Below are positions 10,501-21,482 of a DNA stretch of 64,000 nt, piece by piece; within the stretch, counting starts at the first letter, position 1; every line of letters begins with the position of its first letter. Location: the NCBI RefSeq assembly GCF_021462225.1, contig NC_061808.1, forward strand, positions 23,783,119 through 23,847,118, read 5' to 3'. This stretch comes from Girardinichthys multiradiatus. Taxonomy: Eukaryota > Chordata > Actinopteri > Cyprinodontiformes > Goodeidae. A program made the translations under genes and the position numbers. The notes below the pieces were generated by a model that saw only the letters and a list, made by a program, of their open reading frames with translations, had not been told where the DNA came from and made no database searches.

Positions 10501-12120
10501 TAGGTGGCAAAAATGTTTGGAGGAGGAAAAAAAATAAGGAATTCAAAAGGAGGAACTTTTGGGTTTGTCAGTTCTTAGAACCAAAATCGGCAAAGATCAA
10601 ACATATAAGACGTTGCCCTCACCCATCTTAGCTGCTGCCGACAGAGAGTATCTCAACAGACACGGCCATTTTTAGGTCACAGAGGTCACCCTCAGACTTC
10701 ATGTGCTGGACAGGGTCTCTAAATATCTTGGTTAGCACATCCTTAGAATTTTGGAACTGATTTGTAAATAAACGTTAATCATGCTGGAATAGCGGGGTTT
10801 CATTTTTGCTGGAGGTGTCTCTGGGTAAAACAAAACACAGCTTGCTAGAATTTTAAAAGAAGGTTAGGTAGAAAAAAAAGCATTTGAAACAAAAACACCA
10901 CAACCAAATCTGTGGAAGCTATCAGGCATCGATAGGAATCAGATGAGGCAGAACTTCTTTGATGGTGCTAAGTGTTTGTCTCTCTTGTCACTACGTAACT
11001 CTCTGAGTCACCATTTGATGGCTTAGAGAAGTTACCCTTAGTGATGTCATCAGGTGCTGATCACCCCAACAGCAAAGGAGTTTCGGTAACATGTCTTAGC
11101 GGTGCTCATGGGTTGGTTTCAAAGGAACTGCTAACTCAAATCTAAACATGTACTGTAATATTCTAAAGAGAAAACCCCCCAAAATGTATTCATTACTAGC
11201 ACAACTAGATCATAACTCTAAAGTGAACTTTTTTGGCATGCATCTAAATAATGTTTTTTTATTATTACAGTGTCACAGAGTCATAAATAATGCACAGTTT
11301 TGACAACATCAGAAAAAACTGTTGGGATTTTAAAAAACTGCAGCTCAATGTAATTTCCTGATGAAGGCCTTTCTTCAAAAGTGTTGATAAGAGCAGTTAA
11401 ACATGCAAAAGGTTAGATTTCTGAGAGTTAATAACAATACAGTTATATATTTGTAATTAATATATTAATTTATCTAAGTATTTTTGTTTTCACCAAGTTC
11501 TTAAATTGTAATACAACGTATCTTAAAAAGGTGTCAAAACATGAAATATATGACTAACTGAATCGTGAATACTCTGTATTCATCACTACTTCCTATTTTT
11601 ATTGGGTATAGATTTTGCTTGAGAAAACCTTATCTCATACTTGACTCATATATTGCAAAATCTTACCATCAATGTGATTTATAGAGTTATAATGCCATAG
11701 ATAAATTAATTAAGAGTACTGAAGCTGGCAATAAATCAGGAAAACAGCCAGTGCATGTGTAGGAAGGACTTAAAAGAGATAAACACAATGACAGCAATCA
11801 TGAAGACATCTCAGATGACCATGAAGCAGCTGATATAAGAGTGTAACAGAACATTGTGTCTAGCACAGCGGGGTAGGAAATGATACCTCCAACACAAGAG
11901 CATGTTCTGTACTCTGCCACAACAGGCTTTTCTGAAGCACATGGAAGGTAAAGCAAATGTGCTCCTGAAACAAAATTCAAAAGGAAATCGACTGAGAAGG
12001 ACAGCTGAGGTGAGAAGTGGAAAGATTAAAACCATAAGAAATTCAAACAAAAGACTAGAGGATGATATTAAATACAAAAAACAAACAATTATTGCAATAT
12101 CAACAAACATGAATTAAATA
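10501..12120. other. Unique-looking AT-rich sequence
   Basis: No protein-like frame, element end or RNA gene was recognised. The longest open frames here are short, low in complexity and without known motifs. Confidence 0.45.
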
Positions 12121-12519
12121 CAGACATGGACAAATTTTTTGGCAGTCCTTGTACAGATGGGTAATAAGCTCTAAAATAAGCTGCAAGCAGTGTTAGACGA
12201 CCCTCGTACCTTAGCGTCGCTCCGGCTTGTGTCGGAACCGCAGGCCGCCTCAATGTCTGCAGTGAACCTACCACAGAGTTCTGCACTTTTTCCACCAGGC
12301 AGTAGTAGAAGCATGCCTCGACATTACGTTCATGCAGCCTAAGTTCAGCTCTGGCAAGAAGTCTTCAAGATTTCGCAGAAATCCAACCTTACATATGGAA
12401 GCTGTGGTCACTTCCTGTTTGGTGGTGAAGGATTAATGGAGATTTCCTGTTGTGTTTTGAAAACGTCATCTAAAGCTATTATCTGTTATTAGACTAAGTT
12501 TTAAACTTCTACAGACTGT

Positions 12520-12812
12520 GAAGGAGAGTCAGTCACCACAGAAACCTGTTACTAGGTTCTTAGGCAGGGCTAAAGTGATGTCATCAACTGACCATACCAA
12601 CATGTCAGTTGTCCACAATGAAGCACACAAAATTCGATGCAGATTCCATGGTGTATTAGGGAGATATGGCTGTTTCAAATATTCTAGGGGGCAAACCTCC
12701 AATATAATCCAAATGGGCTGTTTAGTGGTTGACAAAGATCAGTTATATCCAGTTTGGAACAAATCGGATCATGCATGTGTAATTTGGAGCCAACGGTACG
12801 CAACCATACTCA
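12520..12812. repeat. Left unit of a diverged tandem repeat
   Basis: The order of strings in this segment recurs at 13770-14060. Both hold GGGCTAAAGTGATGTCA, later GTTGACAAAGATC, and then a CAGTTTGGA...CATGCATGTGT block followed by GAGCCAAC. Between those anchors the two units have diverged strongly. The LINE fragment begins just after this unit. Confidence 0.65.
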
Positions 12813-13762
12813 AGGAGGGTAGTCGAGGGTTCATGGGAGTTTGCCCAACTGGTCCACATGTGTTTTGTGGACCTGGAGAAGGCATCCGACTGTGTCCCTC
12901 GTGGTGCCCGGTGGGGTTGCTCCAGGAGTATGGAATCAGGGGCCCTTTATTAGGGGCCATCCGATCTCTGTACAAGCGGAGCAGGAGTTTGGTCCGCATT
13001 GCCGGCACTAAGTCGGACCTGTTCCCGGTGCATGTTGGACTCCGGCAGGGCTGCCCTTTGTCACCGGTCCTGTTCATAACTCTTATGGACAGGATTTCTG
13101 GCGCAGCCAAGTGCCGGAGGGGGACTGGTTTGGGGGACCAGTGGATTTCGTCTCTTTTTTTTGCAGATGATGTCCTGCTGGCCCCCTCTAGCCAAGACCT
13201 ACAGCATGTGCTGGGGCGGTTTGCAGCCAAGTTTGAAGCAGCTGGGATGAAGATCAGCTCCTTCAAGTCCGAGGCCATGGTTCTCGACCGGAAAAGGGTG
13301 GCTTGTCCTCTTCGGGTTGGACAGGAGTTCCTGCCTCAAGTGGAGGAGTTCAAGTATCTTGGGGTCTTGATAACGAGTGAGGGAAGAATGAAGCGGGAGA
13401 TCGACAGACGGTTCGGTGCAGCTACTGCAGTAATGGGGGCGATGTTCCAGTCCATTGTGGTGAAGAGAGAGCTGAGCCAAAAAGCAAATTTACCGGTCGG
13501 TCTACGTTACTACCCTCACCTATGGCCATGAACTTTGGGTCATGACCGAAAGAATGAGATCCTGGATACAAGGGCTGAAATGAGTTTCTTCCGTAGGGAT
13601 AGGGTGAAGAGCTAGACCATCCGGGAGGGGCTCGGAGTAGAGTCGCTGCTCCTCCGCATCAAGAGGAGCCAGTTGAGTAGCTCGGGCATACAGGATGCCT
13701 CCTGGACGCCTTCCTCGGGAGGTGTTCCAGGACACGCTGGAGGGACTATGTCTCTCGGCTAA
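12813..13762 (+). pseudogene. Internal LINE fragment, reverse transcriptase region
   Basis: This matches the RT of the full-length LINE at 48-51 kb. Visible are the start of the first catalytic block, LRQGCPLSPVLF, and FKYLGVLITSEG near the RT C-terminus. The metal-binding FADD appears as FADDV. A frame break follows at about 13531, and the C-terminal block (MTERMRS...) continues in pieces to 13762 with an internal deletion near 13600-13740. Both the 5' half and the extreme 3' end are absent, which is unusual for a simple LINE insertion and suggests later deletion or duplication. Confidence 0.8.
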
Positions 13763-13766
13763 ACAT

Positions 13767-14062
13767 GAAACAAATGACTTCCTGTTGTAAGTGGGCCGGG
13801 CTAAAGTGATGTCAGCAAAAATCCTGTGACTGTGTTGGGTGCTGGTCAGTGATGACAGAAAATTTGAGCATCTCTGACCTTGTGTCTGGAAGTTATTAAA
13901 CATTTGTCTTTTAGGGCGAGAAGTCAGATTTTGAGGCTTGGCCATGCCCATGCTTTGATGCTGCAAAAACCTAATCACATTGAGCTATTTGTAGGTTGAC
14001 AAAGATCCAGTTTGGAGCACATGAGTTCATGCATGTGTGATTTAGAGCCAACTATATGCAAA
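13767..14062. repeat. Right unit of the diverged tandem repeat
   Basis: This is the partner of 12520-12812, sharing the anchors named there in the same order and orientation. A further CATGCCCACATGCTTTAAT string at 14093-14111 echoes CATGCCCATGCTTTGAT at 13943-13959, hinting at a third partial unit. Confidence 0.62.
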
Positions 14063-14399
14063 TGACAAGATATAGAAATTTGCTATGCTGCCATGCCCAC
14101 ATGCTTTAATGGAGCAAAAAGCTTTTGATAACTTTTAATCCCCAATGCTTTTGGACTGTACTGTGTCACTGAAGTCAAAAGCTATAGGAGCAGTTCGCTC
14201 AGATATGTCTGTAAACGAGACAAAAAGCTGTATTTGATCCAAAATGGCTGATATCCTGTGGGGTTTGGACCATGGCTCCAAGAAAAATTTGTTTAGGTCC
14301 TGGGAAGTTATGTGTGTACTGAAATCGATAATCCTCGGTCAAAGCATGGCTAATTGTTTTAATGCTTTTAGTATGGAGCTAAATTGGGGCCATAAAGTT

Positions 14400-14570
14400 T
14401 GTCCGAAAACACTTTTTGCAACTTAAAAATATTTTTGAAACTGAAAAAAAAGTATTTGAAACTGAACACAAAAAGATTTAAAACCGAAAAGAAATGTTTA
14501 AAACTACTTTTCAGGTTGAAGTTTTTTTTCAGTTTCAGATTTATTTTTCAGTTTCAAACTGCTGCTCCCT
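14400..14570. repeat. AT-rich fold-back repeat
   Basis: The left part repeats TTTGAAACTGAA-like strings on the + strand and the right part repeats TTCAGTTTCA-like strings. The two halves can pair into an imperfect hairpin. It has no gene and resembles a MITE core; ends and target duplication were not resolved. Confidence 0.6.
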
Positions 14571-15290
14571 CAGTGTGGGGGCGGGACACAGATGACATGG
14601 GGTGTGGAATGATGACAGTTTAGGAGCCTAAAGGAAATATTCCCAGGTGTTGCACTCAAGAACCGTGGGAACTAGAAATGTCTTTAAAACATCATCAATA
14701 TTCTGTTTATGTGATTGGTTTTGAAAAATAATATACTTCACTGATCCCAGCTGTTTAGGTCAGCACACTACACAAATAGCATTTGAGAAATTAAGGTCTA
14801 GACAAATTTGTGCAGCATTTTCAGTCCACGTTGGACATTTCCCTTGCTCTTGAAGTAAAGCGGAAGATCCACCAGACTGCAGCAGAGGCGGCGGGTGAGA
14901 GTAGGACAGCATGGCTTCCTCATAGTCTCTGGGCGCCAATGACCAGGTAATAATATAAAGGCTGGTTGTCATTATATCGCATCAAAACATAGATCGTGAA
15001 CATATTTTGTTGAGAGTTGAGAGAAACCACCTGACAGAAATTAGTTGCTGGTCTATTGCTGCAATACTTCAGCTAGTGTCCCATAGAGGAAGTGGCAAGT
15101 CTACCTTTCAAATCAATGATACAAAATGTGTGGATTTTCTGGATAAAAAAGGTGGCCTCCTTGTCCAATGTTGCCATGGCAGAAAGTGCGGGAAATGTAG
15201 GAATCACCAGAAATATAGGAAATTGGTACCCTCGAAGATGAAGCCGCGGACAATGCGCACAGAGTCCGCACTGCTCACAGCACCCCCAAC
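14571..15290. other. Unassigned sequence
   Basis: No gene or repeat was recognised. Short open frames exist on both strands without known motifs. The Tc1 element starts at its right edge. Confidence 0.45.
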
Positions 15291-15292
15291 TA

Positions 15293-16857
15293 CAGGTCCT
15301 TCTCAAAAAATTAGCATATTGTGATGAAGTTAATTATTTTCCATAATGTCATGATGAAAATTTAACATTCATATATTTTAGATTCATTGCACACTAACTG
15401 AAATATTTCAGGTCTTTCATTGTCTTAATACGGATGATTTGGGCATGCAGCTCATGAAAACCCAAAATTCCTATCTCACAAAATTAGCATATCATTAAAA
15501 GGCTCTCTAAACGAGCTATGAACCTAATCATCTGAATCAACGAGTTAACTCTAAACATCTGCAAAAGATTCCTGAGGCCTTTAAAACTCCCAGCCTGGTT
15601 CATCACTCAAAACCCCAATCATGGGTAAGACTGCCGACCTGACTGCTATCCAGAAGGCCACTATTGACACCCTCAAGCAAGAGGGTAAGACACAGAAAGA
15701 AATTTCTGAACGAATAGGCTGTTCCCAGAGTGCTGTATCAAGGCACCTCAGTGGGAAGTCTGTGGGAAGGAAAAAGTGTGGCAGAAAACGCTGCACAACG
15801 AGAATAGGTGACCGGACCCTGAGGAAGATTGTGGAGAAGGGCCGATTCCAGACCTTGGGGGACCTGCGGAACCAGTGGACTGAGTCTGGAGTAGAAACAT
15901 CCAGAGCCACCGTGCACAGGCGTGTGCAGGAAATGGGCTACAGGTGCCACATTCCCCAGTCCTGGGCTACAGAGAAGCAGCACTGGACTGTTGCTCAGGG
16001 GTCCAAAGTACTTTTTTCGGATGAAAGCAAATTCTGCAAGTCATTCGGAAATCAAGGTGCCAGAGTCTGAAGGAAGACTGGGGAGAAGGAAATGCCAAAA
16101 TGCCAGAAGTCCAGTGTCAAGTACCCACAGTCAGTGATGGTCTGGGGTGCCATGTCAGCTGCTGGTGTTGGTCCACTGTGTTTTATCAAGGGCAGGGTCA
16201 ATGCAGCTAGCTATCAGGAGATTTTGGAGCACTTCATGCTTCCATCTGCTGAAAAGCTTTATGGAGATGAAGATTTCATTTTTCAGCACGACCTGGCACC
16301 TGCTCACAGTGCCAAAACCACTGGTAAATGGTTTACTGACCATGGTATCACTGTGCTCAATTGGCCTGCCAATTCTCCTGACCTGAACCCCATAGAGAAT
16401 CTGTGGGATATTGTGAAGAGAACGTTGAGAGACTCAAGACCCAACACTCTGGATGAGCTAAAGGCCGCTATCGAAGCATCCTGGGTCTCCATAAGACCTC
16501 AGTGCCACAGGCTGATTGCCTCCATGCCACGCCGCATTGAAGCAGTCATTTCTGCAAAAGGATTCCAGATCAAGTATTGAGTGCATAACTGTACATGATT
16601 ATTTGAAGGTTGACGTTTTTTGTATTAAAAACACTTTTCTTTTATTGGTCGGATGAAATATGCTAATTTTGTGAGATAGTAATTTTGGGTTTTCATGAGC
16701 TGTATGCCAAAATCATCCGTATTAAGACAATGAAATACCTCAAATATTTCAGTTAGTGTGCAATGAATCTAAAATATATGAATGTTAAATTTTTATCATT
16801 ACATTATAGAAAATAATGAACTTTATCACAATATGCTAATTTTTTGAGAAGGACCTG
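15293..16857 (+). mobile_element. Tc1-like transposon with both ends intact
   Basis: A 1,565-bp element flanked by TA at 15291-15292 and 16858-16859. The inverted ends are about 200 bp (15293-15492 and 16658-16857), starting CAGGTCCTTCTCAAAAAATT. Each carries the ATTAGCATAT string at its outer and inner edge, the IR/DR layout in which transposase binds two sites per end. It encloses one transposase gene. It is the best-preserved transposon in the window. Confidence 0.95.
15621..16580 (+). pseudogene. Tc1-like DD34E transposase with one nonsense codon
   Basis: The frame starts at an ATG (MGKTADLTAIQKATIDTLKQ) about 130 bases inside the left inverted end. An N-terminal paired-like DNA-binding domain (KEISERIGCSQSAVSRHL) is followed by the basic GRKRCTTR linker. 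The catalytic domain shows Asp in VLFSDESKF, Asp in FQHDLAPAHS and Glu in NPIENLW. Exactly 34 residues lie between the second Asp and the Glu. A TGA at 16068-16070 interrupts the frame where the family usually has Trp after GARV. Just upstream, the stretch between CHIPQ and SWATEK looks about 15 residues short of related transposases, without a frame change. At about 320 codons it is close to normal Tc1 length. Confidence 0.93.
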
Positions 16858-16859
16858 TA

Positions 16860-17901
16860 TGTTCTGCTCTTGATGCTACTTAGCTGTAAGGCTAGCTAGC
16901 CTAAAAACTAGGCTAAAGTTGCAGCGCTCAGTAGAAACTTTAGACATGGTAATGCTGTTATCATTTTGATTCAAAGTCGTTCTATGCAGTCTTTATCTAA
17001 GGGGAAAAAATTATGTACAGTCATGTTTAAATATGGGAATGACTGATACAAGCCTTGACCTTACCAGAATGCAGTTTCTTCTTTCTTCTTTGACAGTGTC
17101 TTCGCTCTGAAATGCAGGCTCGTTTGAGACAAACTCCTGCTATACATTTTAAAGAATGTGCAAACATACCCAATCTAATAAAAACTGTTTGATCAAAAAA
17201 AAAAAAAATATTCTGTTTGATTGGCCGCTGTCAGTTTACATTATAGTAAAGTTCAAAAATCAATTCAACCATAAACATAACTTAAAATGTTTAGTTTATT
17301 TGAGGAAAGTCATGTTCTTCAACTACTGGAAAGAGAAAAATCATATTAAATGGACAACAGGTTTGTTACACTTTTTTCAGTGTAGAAAGTCATTCATTAT
17401 CATTCCCTGGAGTCAAGTCTAGACCTGGAAAAAACAACACAAGATGCAAGCAAATGTTTAAAGCATAATGATAACAGTGGCAAACCTAAGAAAATTATTT
17501 GCTCCATCAATCTAGATAAGAAGTATTTATTGTGCCAGTGTTGTTCGACCTGTTAGGGGCTACAAAGGATAATGACCACCTCAAACAGTGTACAGCATGT
17601 TTTGCGTACCACTATAAGAAAGTTCAGGTCAACTGGTCTTCAAAGCTTTAACATGCCAAAGAGTAAAGGTGTCAAACAAGCTGACATTCCTGGCTCCATA
17701 CATTCCATTCACACAAAGGCTTGACACAGCAGGCTCATATTATAAAGCTGATGCTTCTTTGCATGTTAGCAAACAGGCAGCAAATTCTCAAGCACTGCCT
17801 CTTCTTTTGTTAGTTTGACAAAGCTCAGTGCATATGCTACTGTTTTCCCATTTTAAGAACAGATGGCCAATCCAGTGTAGGGCCAGAGATATAAATTTAT
17901 A
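16860..17901. other. Unassigned AT-rich sequence
   Basis: No gene or element end was recognised. A poly(A) run lies at 17196-17208. Confidence 0.45.
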
Positions 17902-17903
17902 TA

Positions 17904-18930
17904 CAGGGCTGTGAAAACAAATTTCCTCTGTTTGGTTGTTTTCACACTAATATGTTTTAGATTATCATTTTAATTAAAAAATGAGATAACCTAAAGAAAT
18001 GAAACAAGGCCATTTTGAAATTATGGATATATTTCTTAAGGAAAAGGGCTATCCAAATGATTTTTAGCTTCAGTTTTACTAACCACGCCTATACCTTATT
18101 AGTGCCTGCCTGAAGATTCAAGAAATCATTTCAATGGAACCTGTCTGACAACATAAGATTTGCTAAAAGATCTCAAAAGGTCAATGATATTTAACGGTCT
18201 ATAAAATGTCGCAAAGAAATGTCTGAAGCTTAAACAAGAAAATAGTGATCAGTGAGAAACCTTCAAAAGGAGAGGCCAGCTTACCTAAATTACTCTGTTC
18301 ATGTTTCAACAAGAAAAGGCTCTGTCCCACATTTTCCAAAATACATATTGACGTTTTTAATGAATTTTTGAAAACTATTCTGTGCAATAATTGCCAAAAA
18401 GTGAGACTTTTTGGAAGGCATGGGTCCTGTTGCATCTGGTGTAAAACAGCATTTCAGGAAAAGAACACAATACAAACAGTCAGACATAGTGGCGGTACAG
18501 TGATGGTCTGGGGTTGATTTGCTTTTTTAGAACCTGGATAACTTACCGTAATCGATAGAACCATGAATTGTTTATCCAGCAGAAAATCCTGAAGGAGAAT
18601 AACCTGCCCTTAGCTTATGGCTGTAAACCCAAGGACATTTGGGTTATGCATTGGGACAAGGATCCAAAGCACACCTGCAAATCTACCTCTGAATTTCACA
18701 AAACTGGCCAAGTCAAAGTCTGTACTTAAATCTGACTAAGATGCTGTGGCGTGACTTAAACAGCCTGTTCATGCTCAAAAGCCCTTCAATGTGGCAGAAT
18801 GATAGTAATTCTGGATTAAATAGTGGGACAAAATTCCTCCAAGGTGATGTAAAACAGTGATGTAAAAGAATTGACCAGTTATTGCTAACACTTTATGGCT
18901 TTTGTTGAAGCCAAGGATTCCAGAAACAGG
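17904..18930 (+). mobile_element. Decayed Tc1-like transposon (second family)
   Basis: The left end CAGGGCTGTGAAAACAAATT follows TA at 17902-17903. Transposase remnants are scattered over several frames: GGTVMVWG at 18494-18517, then the CAGCAGAAAATCCTGAAGGA region and an HTCKSTSEFH-like block near 18675. Many stops are present. The same family occurs at 38135-38905 and about 60950-62945, sharing strings such as CCTGACAACATGAAGTAGGC (diverged here). The right end is lost where an unrelated AAGTC-rich repeat begins. Confidence 0.75.
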
Positions 18931-18934
18931 TTTT

Positions 18935-19030
18935 TGCAGAGGTGGGACCAGGTCATGGTTTAACAAGTCACAAGTAAGTTCCAAATCTTTCCACCCAAGT
19001 CCCGAGTCAAGTCTCAAGTAAATGTATGAA
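18935..19030. repeat. CAAGTC-rich interspersed repeat
   Basis: The short motif AAGTC(ACAAGT) is repeated around CAAGTCCCGAGTCAAGTCTC, a string that is common between genes in fish. It has no coding capacity; the class is not resolved. Confidence 0.5.
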
Positions 19031-19375
19031 ATCTGCCAGTTTGGATGCTCTGACTTTGTGTCATTGTTTTCATAATAGATCTGACCCACATACAGAAGAA
19101 CACTCTGAAGGACAACTGAATCAGTGAGAGGTGATTTACAAAAAGTGAGACTGGAACGTCAAAGGTAGAATCGCCAACTGTATGGAAAGAGGGGGAAGAG
19201 AACTGGTGAAAACATGGAACTATTATGTTGTGGAAATAACGAAAAGTAACTATGATAAACAGTTAAACGGCTTACTAAGTAAGTGCAGTCAGGTCGCCAG
19301 GGGTAGAGGGATTCGAAGTGGTTTACGAAGTGTAGTAATCCAGATGGTTTCTCATGTGCTGTTCAATGAGCTTTG

Positions 19376-19853
19376 GTGAAGTCAGGAGTTAGTTCAATGT
19401 TCAGGTACTTGCGTTGGAGGGTGGACAGGGTACGCTTATGCCTTGGTTCAGGAGACGGAGGAAAACAGGAAGCTGCCAGCTTGGTCCTTGGAAACGAAAT
19501 TCAAACAAAATCCACTATACGTAGGTAATCTTGATCATCCAGAAACCTCTGGAACCGAAGTCCGAGTTCAACGAAGATAACCAAAAGATTCAGGTTTCTG
19601 CCTGCGAAGGAACATATACAAAGTCAGCTTAGAGACAACAAACGAAGCATAGTTTAGTAGTGGCTGAGCTTGTTACCACTGTAGGCAAACACTCTGGCAT
19701 CGAAGTGCTGGCAGCCTCCTGCTTAAATACTCCTCCAAGCAATCAGCAGATCAGTTGCACCTGTCACCCAGCACACCTGAGAAACTCCAGCACCATCTAG
19801 AAAGTGAAAACAAAGTGCAAACAAAACACAAACACTGAACCCAAACCCCGACA
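19376..19853 (-). mobile_element. Probable solo LTR related to the Gypsy LTR at 54.5 kb
   Basis: The right edge CCCCGACA is followed by CTTTG (19854-19858), and CTTTG also occurs at 19371-19375, a possible 5-bp duplication. Internally GAAGTGCTGGCAGCCTCCT and GCACCTGTCA match blocks in the Gypsy LTR (55058-55120) in the same order. The left edge lacks the expected TG, so the boundary is tentative. Confidence 0.55.
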
Positions 19854-19858
19854 CTTTG

Positions 19859-20617
19859 TTTGTGGTTCAAGCTCAAAGCGCAGAGACTTGTCATGTACAC
19901 ACATAAGCGATCACAAAAAAAATTATTTGTTAACCTAACATTAGGCATACATCCATTCCATCAGTGGCATCCAACACTTCCATTATACCTTTAAGCAAGA
20001 TATCACATTGCTCTGTCTTAAACATTTGAAGTGATTTCCGTTGTAACAAAAGTTTTATTTCGTGTAAAATATCAAATCTTTTTAAGTGTTACGGTTCAAG
20101 TCCAAGGGACGTCATAAGTTCAAAGTCAGGTAGGTAGGTAGGTAGGTAGGTACTTTTCATATAGGGACAGGTAAGTTTCAAGAACTTTTTTTCCTTAGTA
20201 GAGAAAATCATGGTTTGTAAACTCCTTTTAGTATGTCCTCAGGTTTTCTTTGTCTGATACAAAGATGTGTTTAAGGATTTGAATCATTCAAGTGTTGCAA
20301 AAGTCCAAAAACAAATAAGCTCTTTAAAGGCTGAAAATGCTTGTTCATGACACTATACATCCTCAGATTCACTCTTATGGTAATTTTCTGAAATGCAATT
20401 AAACCTTTCTGGACTGTGGGTGGAAGCTAGAACATTTGTAGAAAATAAACTCATGCTAACACAGTTATAGATAAAGTTAGGGCAGGATTACTGTCAGAAT
20501 ATAGTATACTGTGAAGAAATTGTTCAAAATGAGAACATTTCCTCTCAGATTAAAGATCAGCATCTAAATAATTCTATGAAGATAACAAAAGAAAAAGAGC
20601 ACTTGAAACTGAAGGCA
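19859..20617. other. Unassigned sequence with a (GGTA)n run
   Basis: A (GGTA)n microsatellite of about six units spans 20129-20152. Nothing else was recognised. Confidence 0.6.
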
Positions 20618-20622
20618 AATTC

Positions 20623-21223
20623 TGTCACAGTCCTGAGTTGTTTGGGTTTTGATTTTCTGTTGCGTTTGTATTTTGACTATTTATTTGCTGTTTATTTAGT
20701 TTCTTAGGTCTTGGTTTCTTAAAGTCATTTCTCAATGTTCATTATTGTTATATGTCATGATTTCCTTCTTTTGTGTTTTGTTTCAGCTGCCTTTTAACAT
20801 TTCGTATCATTCCACTTATATCTCTGTTTATTGTTCCCCCTGTGATTTGTTCAGCTCATCTGTGTTAATTAGTTTCCCTCCTTCAGCTGCTCTGCCTTCT
20901 CTCTGCCACAGGTGCTCCACATCTCCTCCATTGCGCTTCTGGTTTGCTTGCAATTTCTCCACTCCTCAGTATTTAAGCTCCTGATTTCTTTTTTGTTCCT
21001 CACAGGTTTCTTCCACTGCCTCTTCTATCTGCCTTACCCCTTGTGTCACTGTTTGCCTGTCTGTTCTATGCCCGGTCCATGCCTTTTCCATTTGCTGTGT
21101 ACCATGTCTGTTCTCCAAGTGCAAGACCTCTGTGTAAGTTCTGCTCAATATACTTATTAATGTACTTTACTTCACCTTAGTTTGTCTCTGCATTTGAGTT
21201 CCTCACCAAACCAAAGCATGACA
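20623..21223 (+). mobile_element. Solo LTR, + orientation
   Basis: A 601-bp segment begins TGTCACAG and ends CATGACA, flanked by AATTC at 20618-20622 and 21224-21228. A TATTTAAG promoter-like box sits near 20971. TG...CA ends, a 5-bp duplication and no internal genes together identify a solo LTR, left when the two LTRs of a retroelement recombine. Confidence 0.88.
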
Positions 21224-21228
21224 AATTC

Positions 21229-21480
21229 CTTGTTTGTGCACACATTATTAGCCAATAAAGTTGATTCTGATTCAAAAAATGTGTCCACTGATTACTAAAA
21301 CGCATATAAATAATTTTCCACATGCCATTTTTAATAAAATATAAAAGTAACAGATACATTTTTTAATACTACTGTCTTTGAAACTTTCAATCCCACCACT
21401 ATTCATAAATGGCTGCAGCTCTTGCAAATGATTTTTTCTGTTTCATGTTAACTGTCAGCAGGACAAATAAGCTTAGCCAG
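21229..21480. other. Unassigned AT-rich sequence
   Basis: Nothing was recognised between the solo LTR and the next repeat. Confidence 0.4.
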
Positions 21481-21482
21481 AT

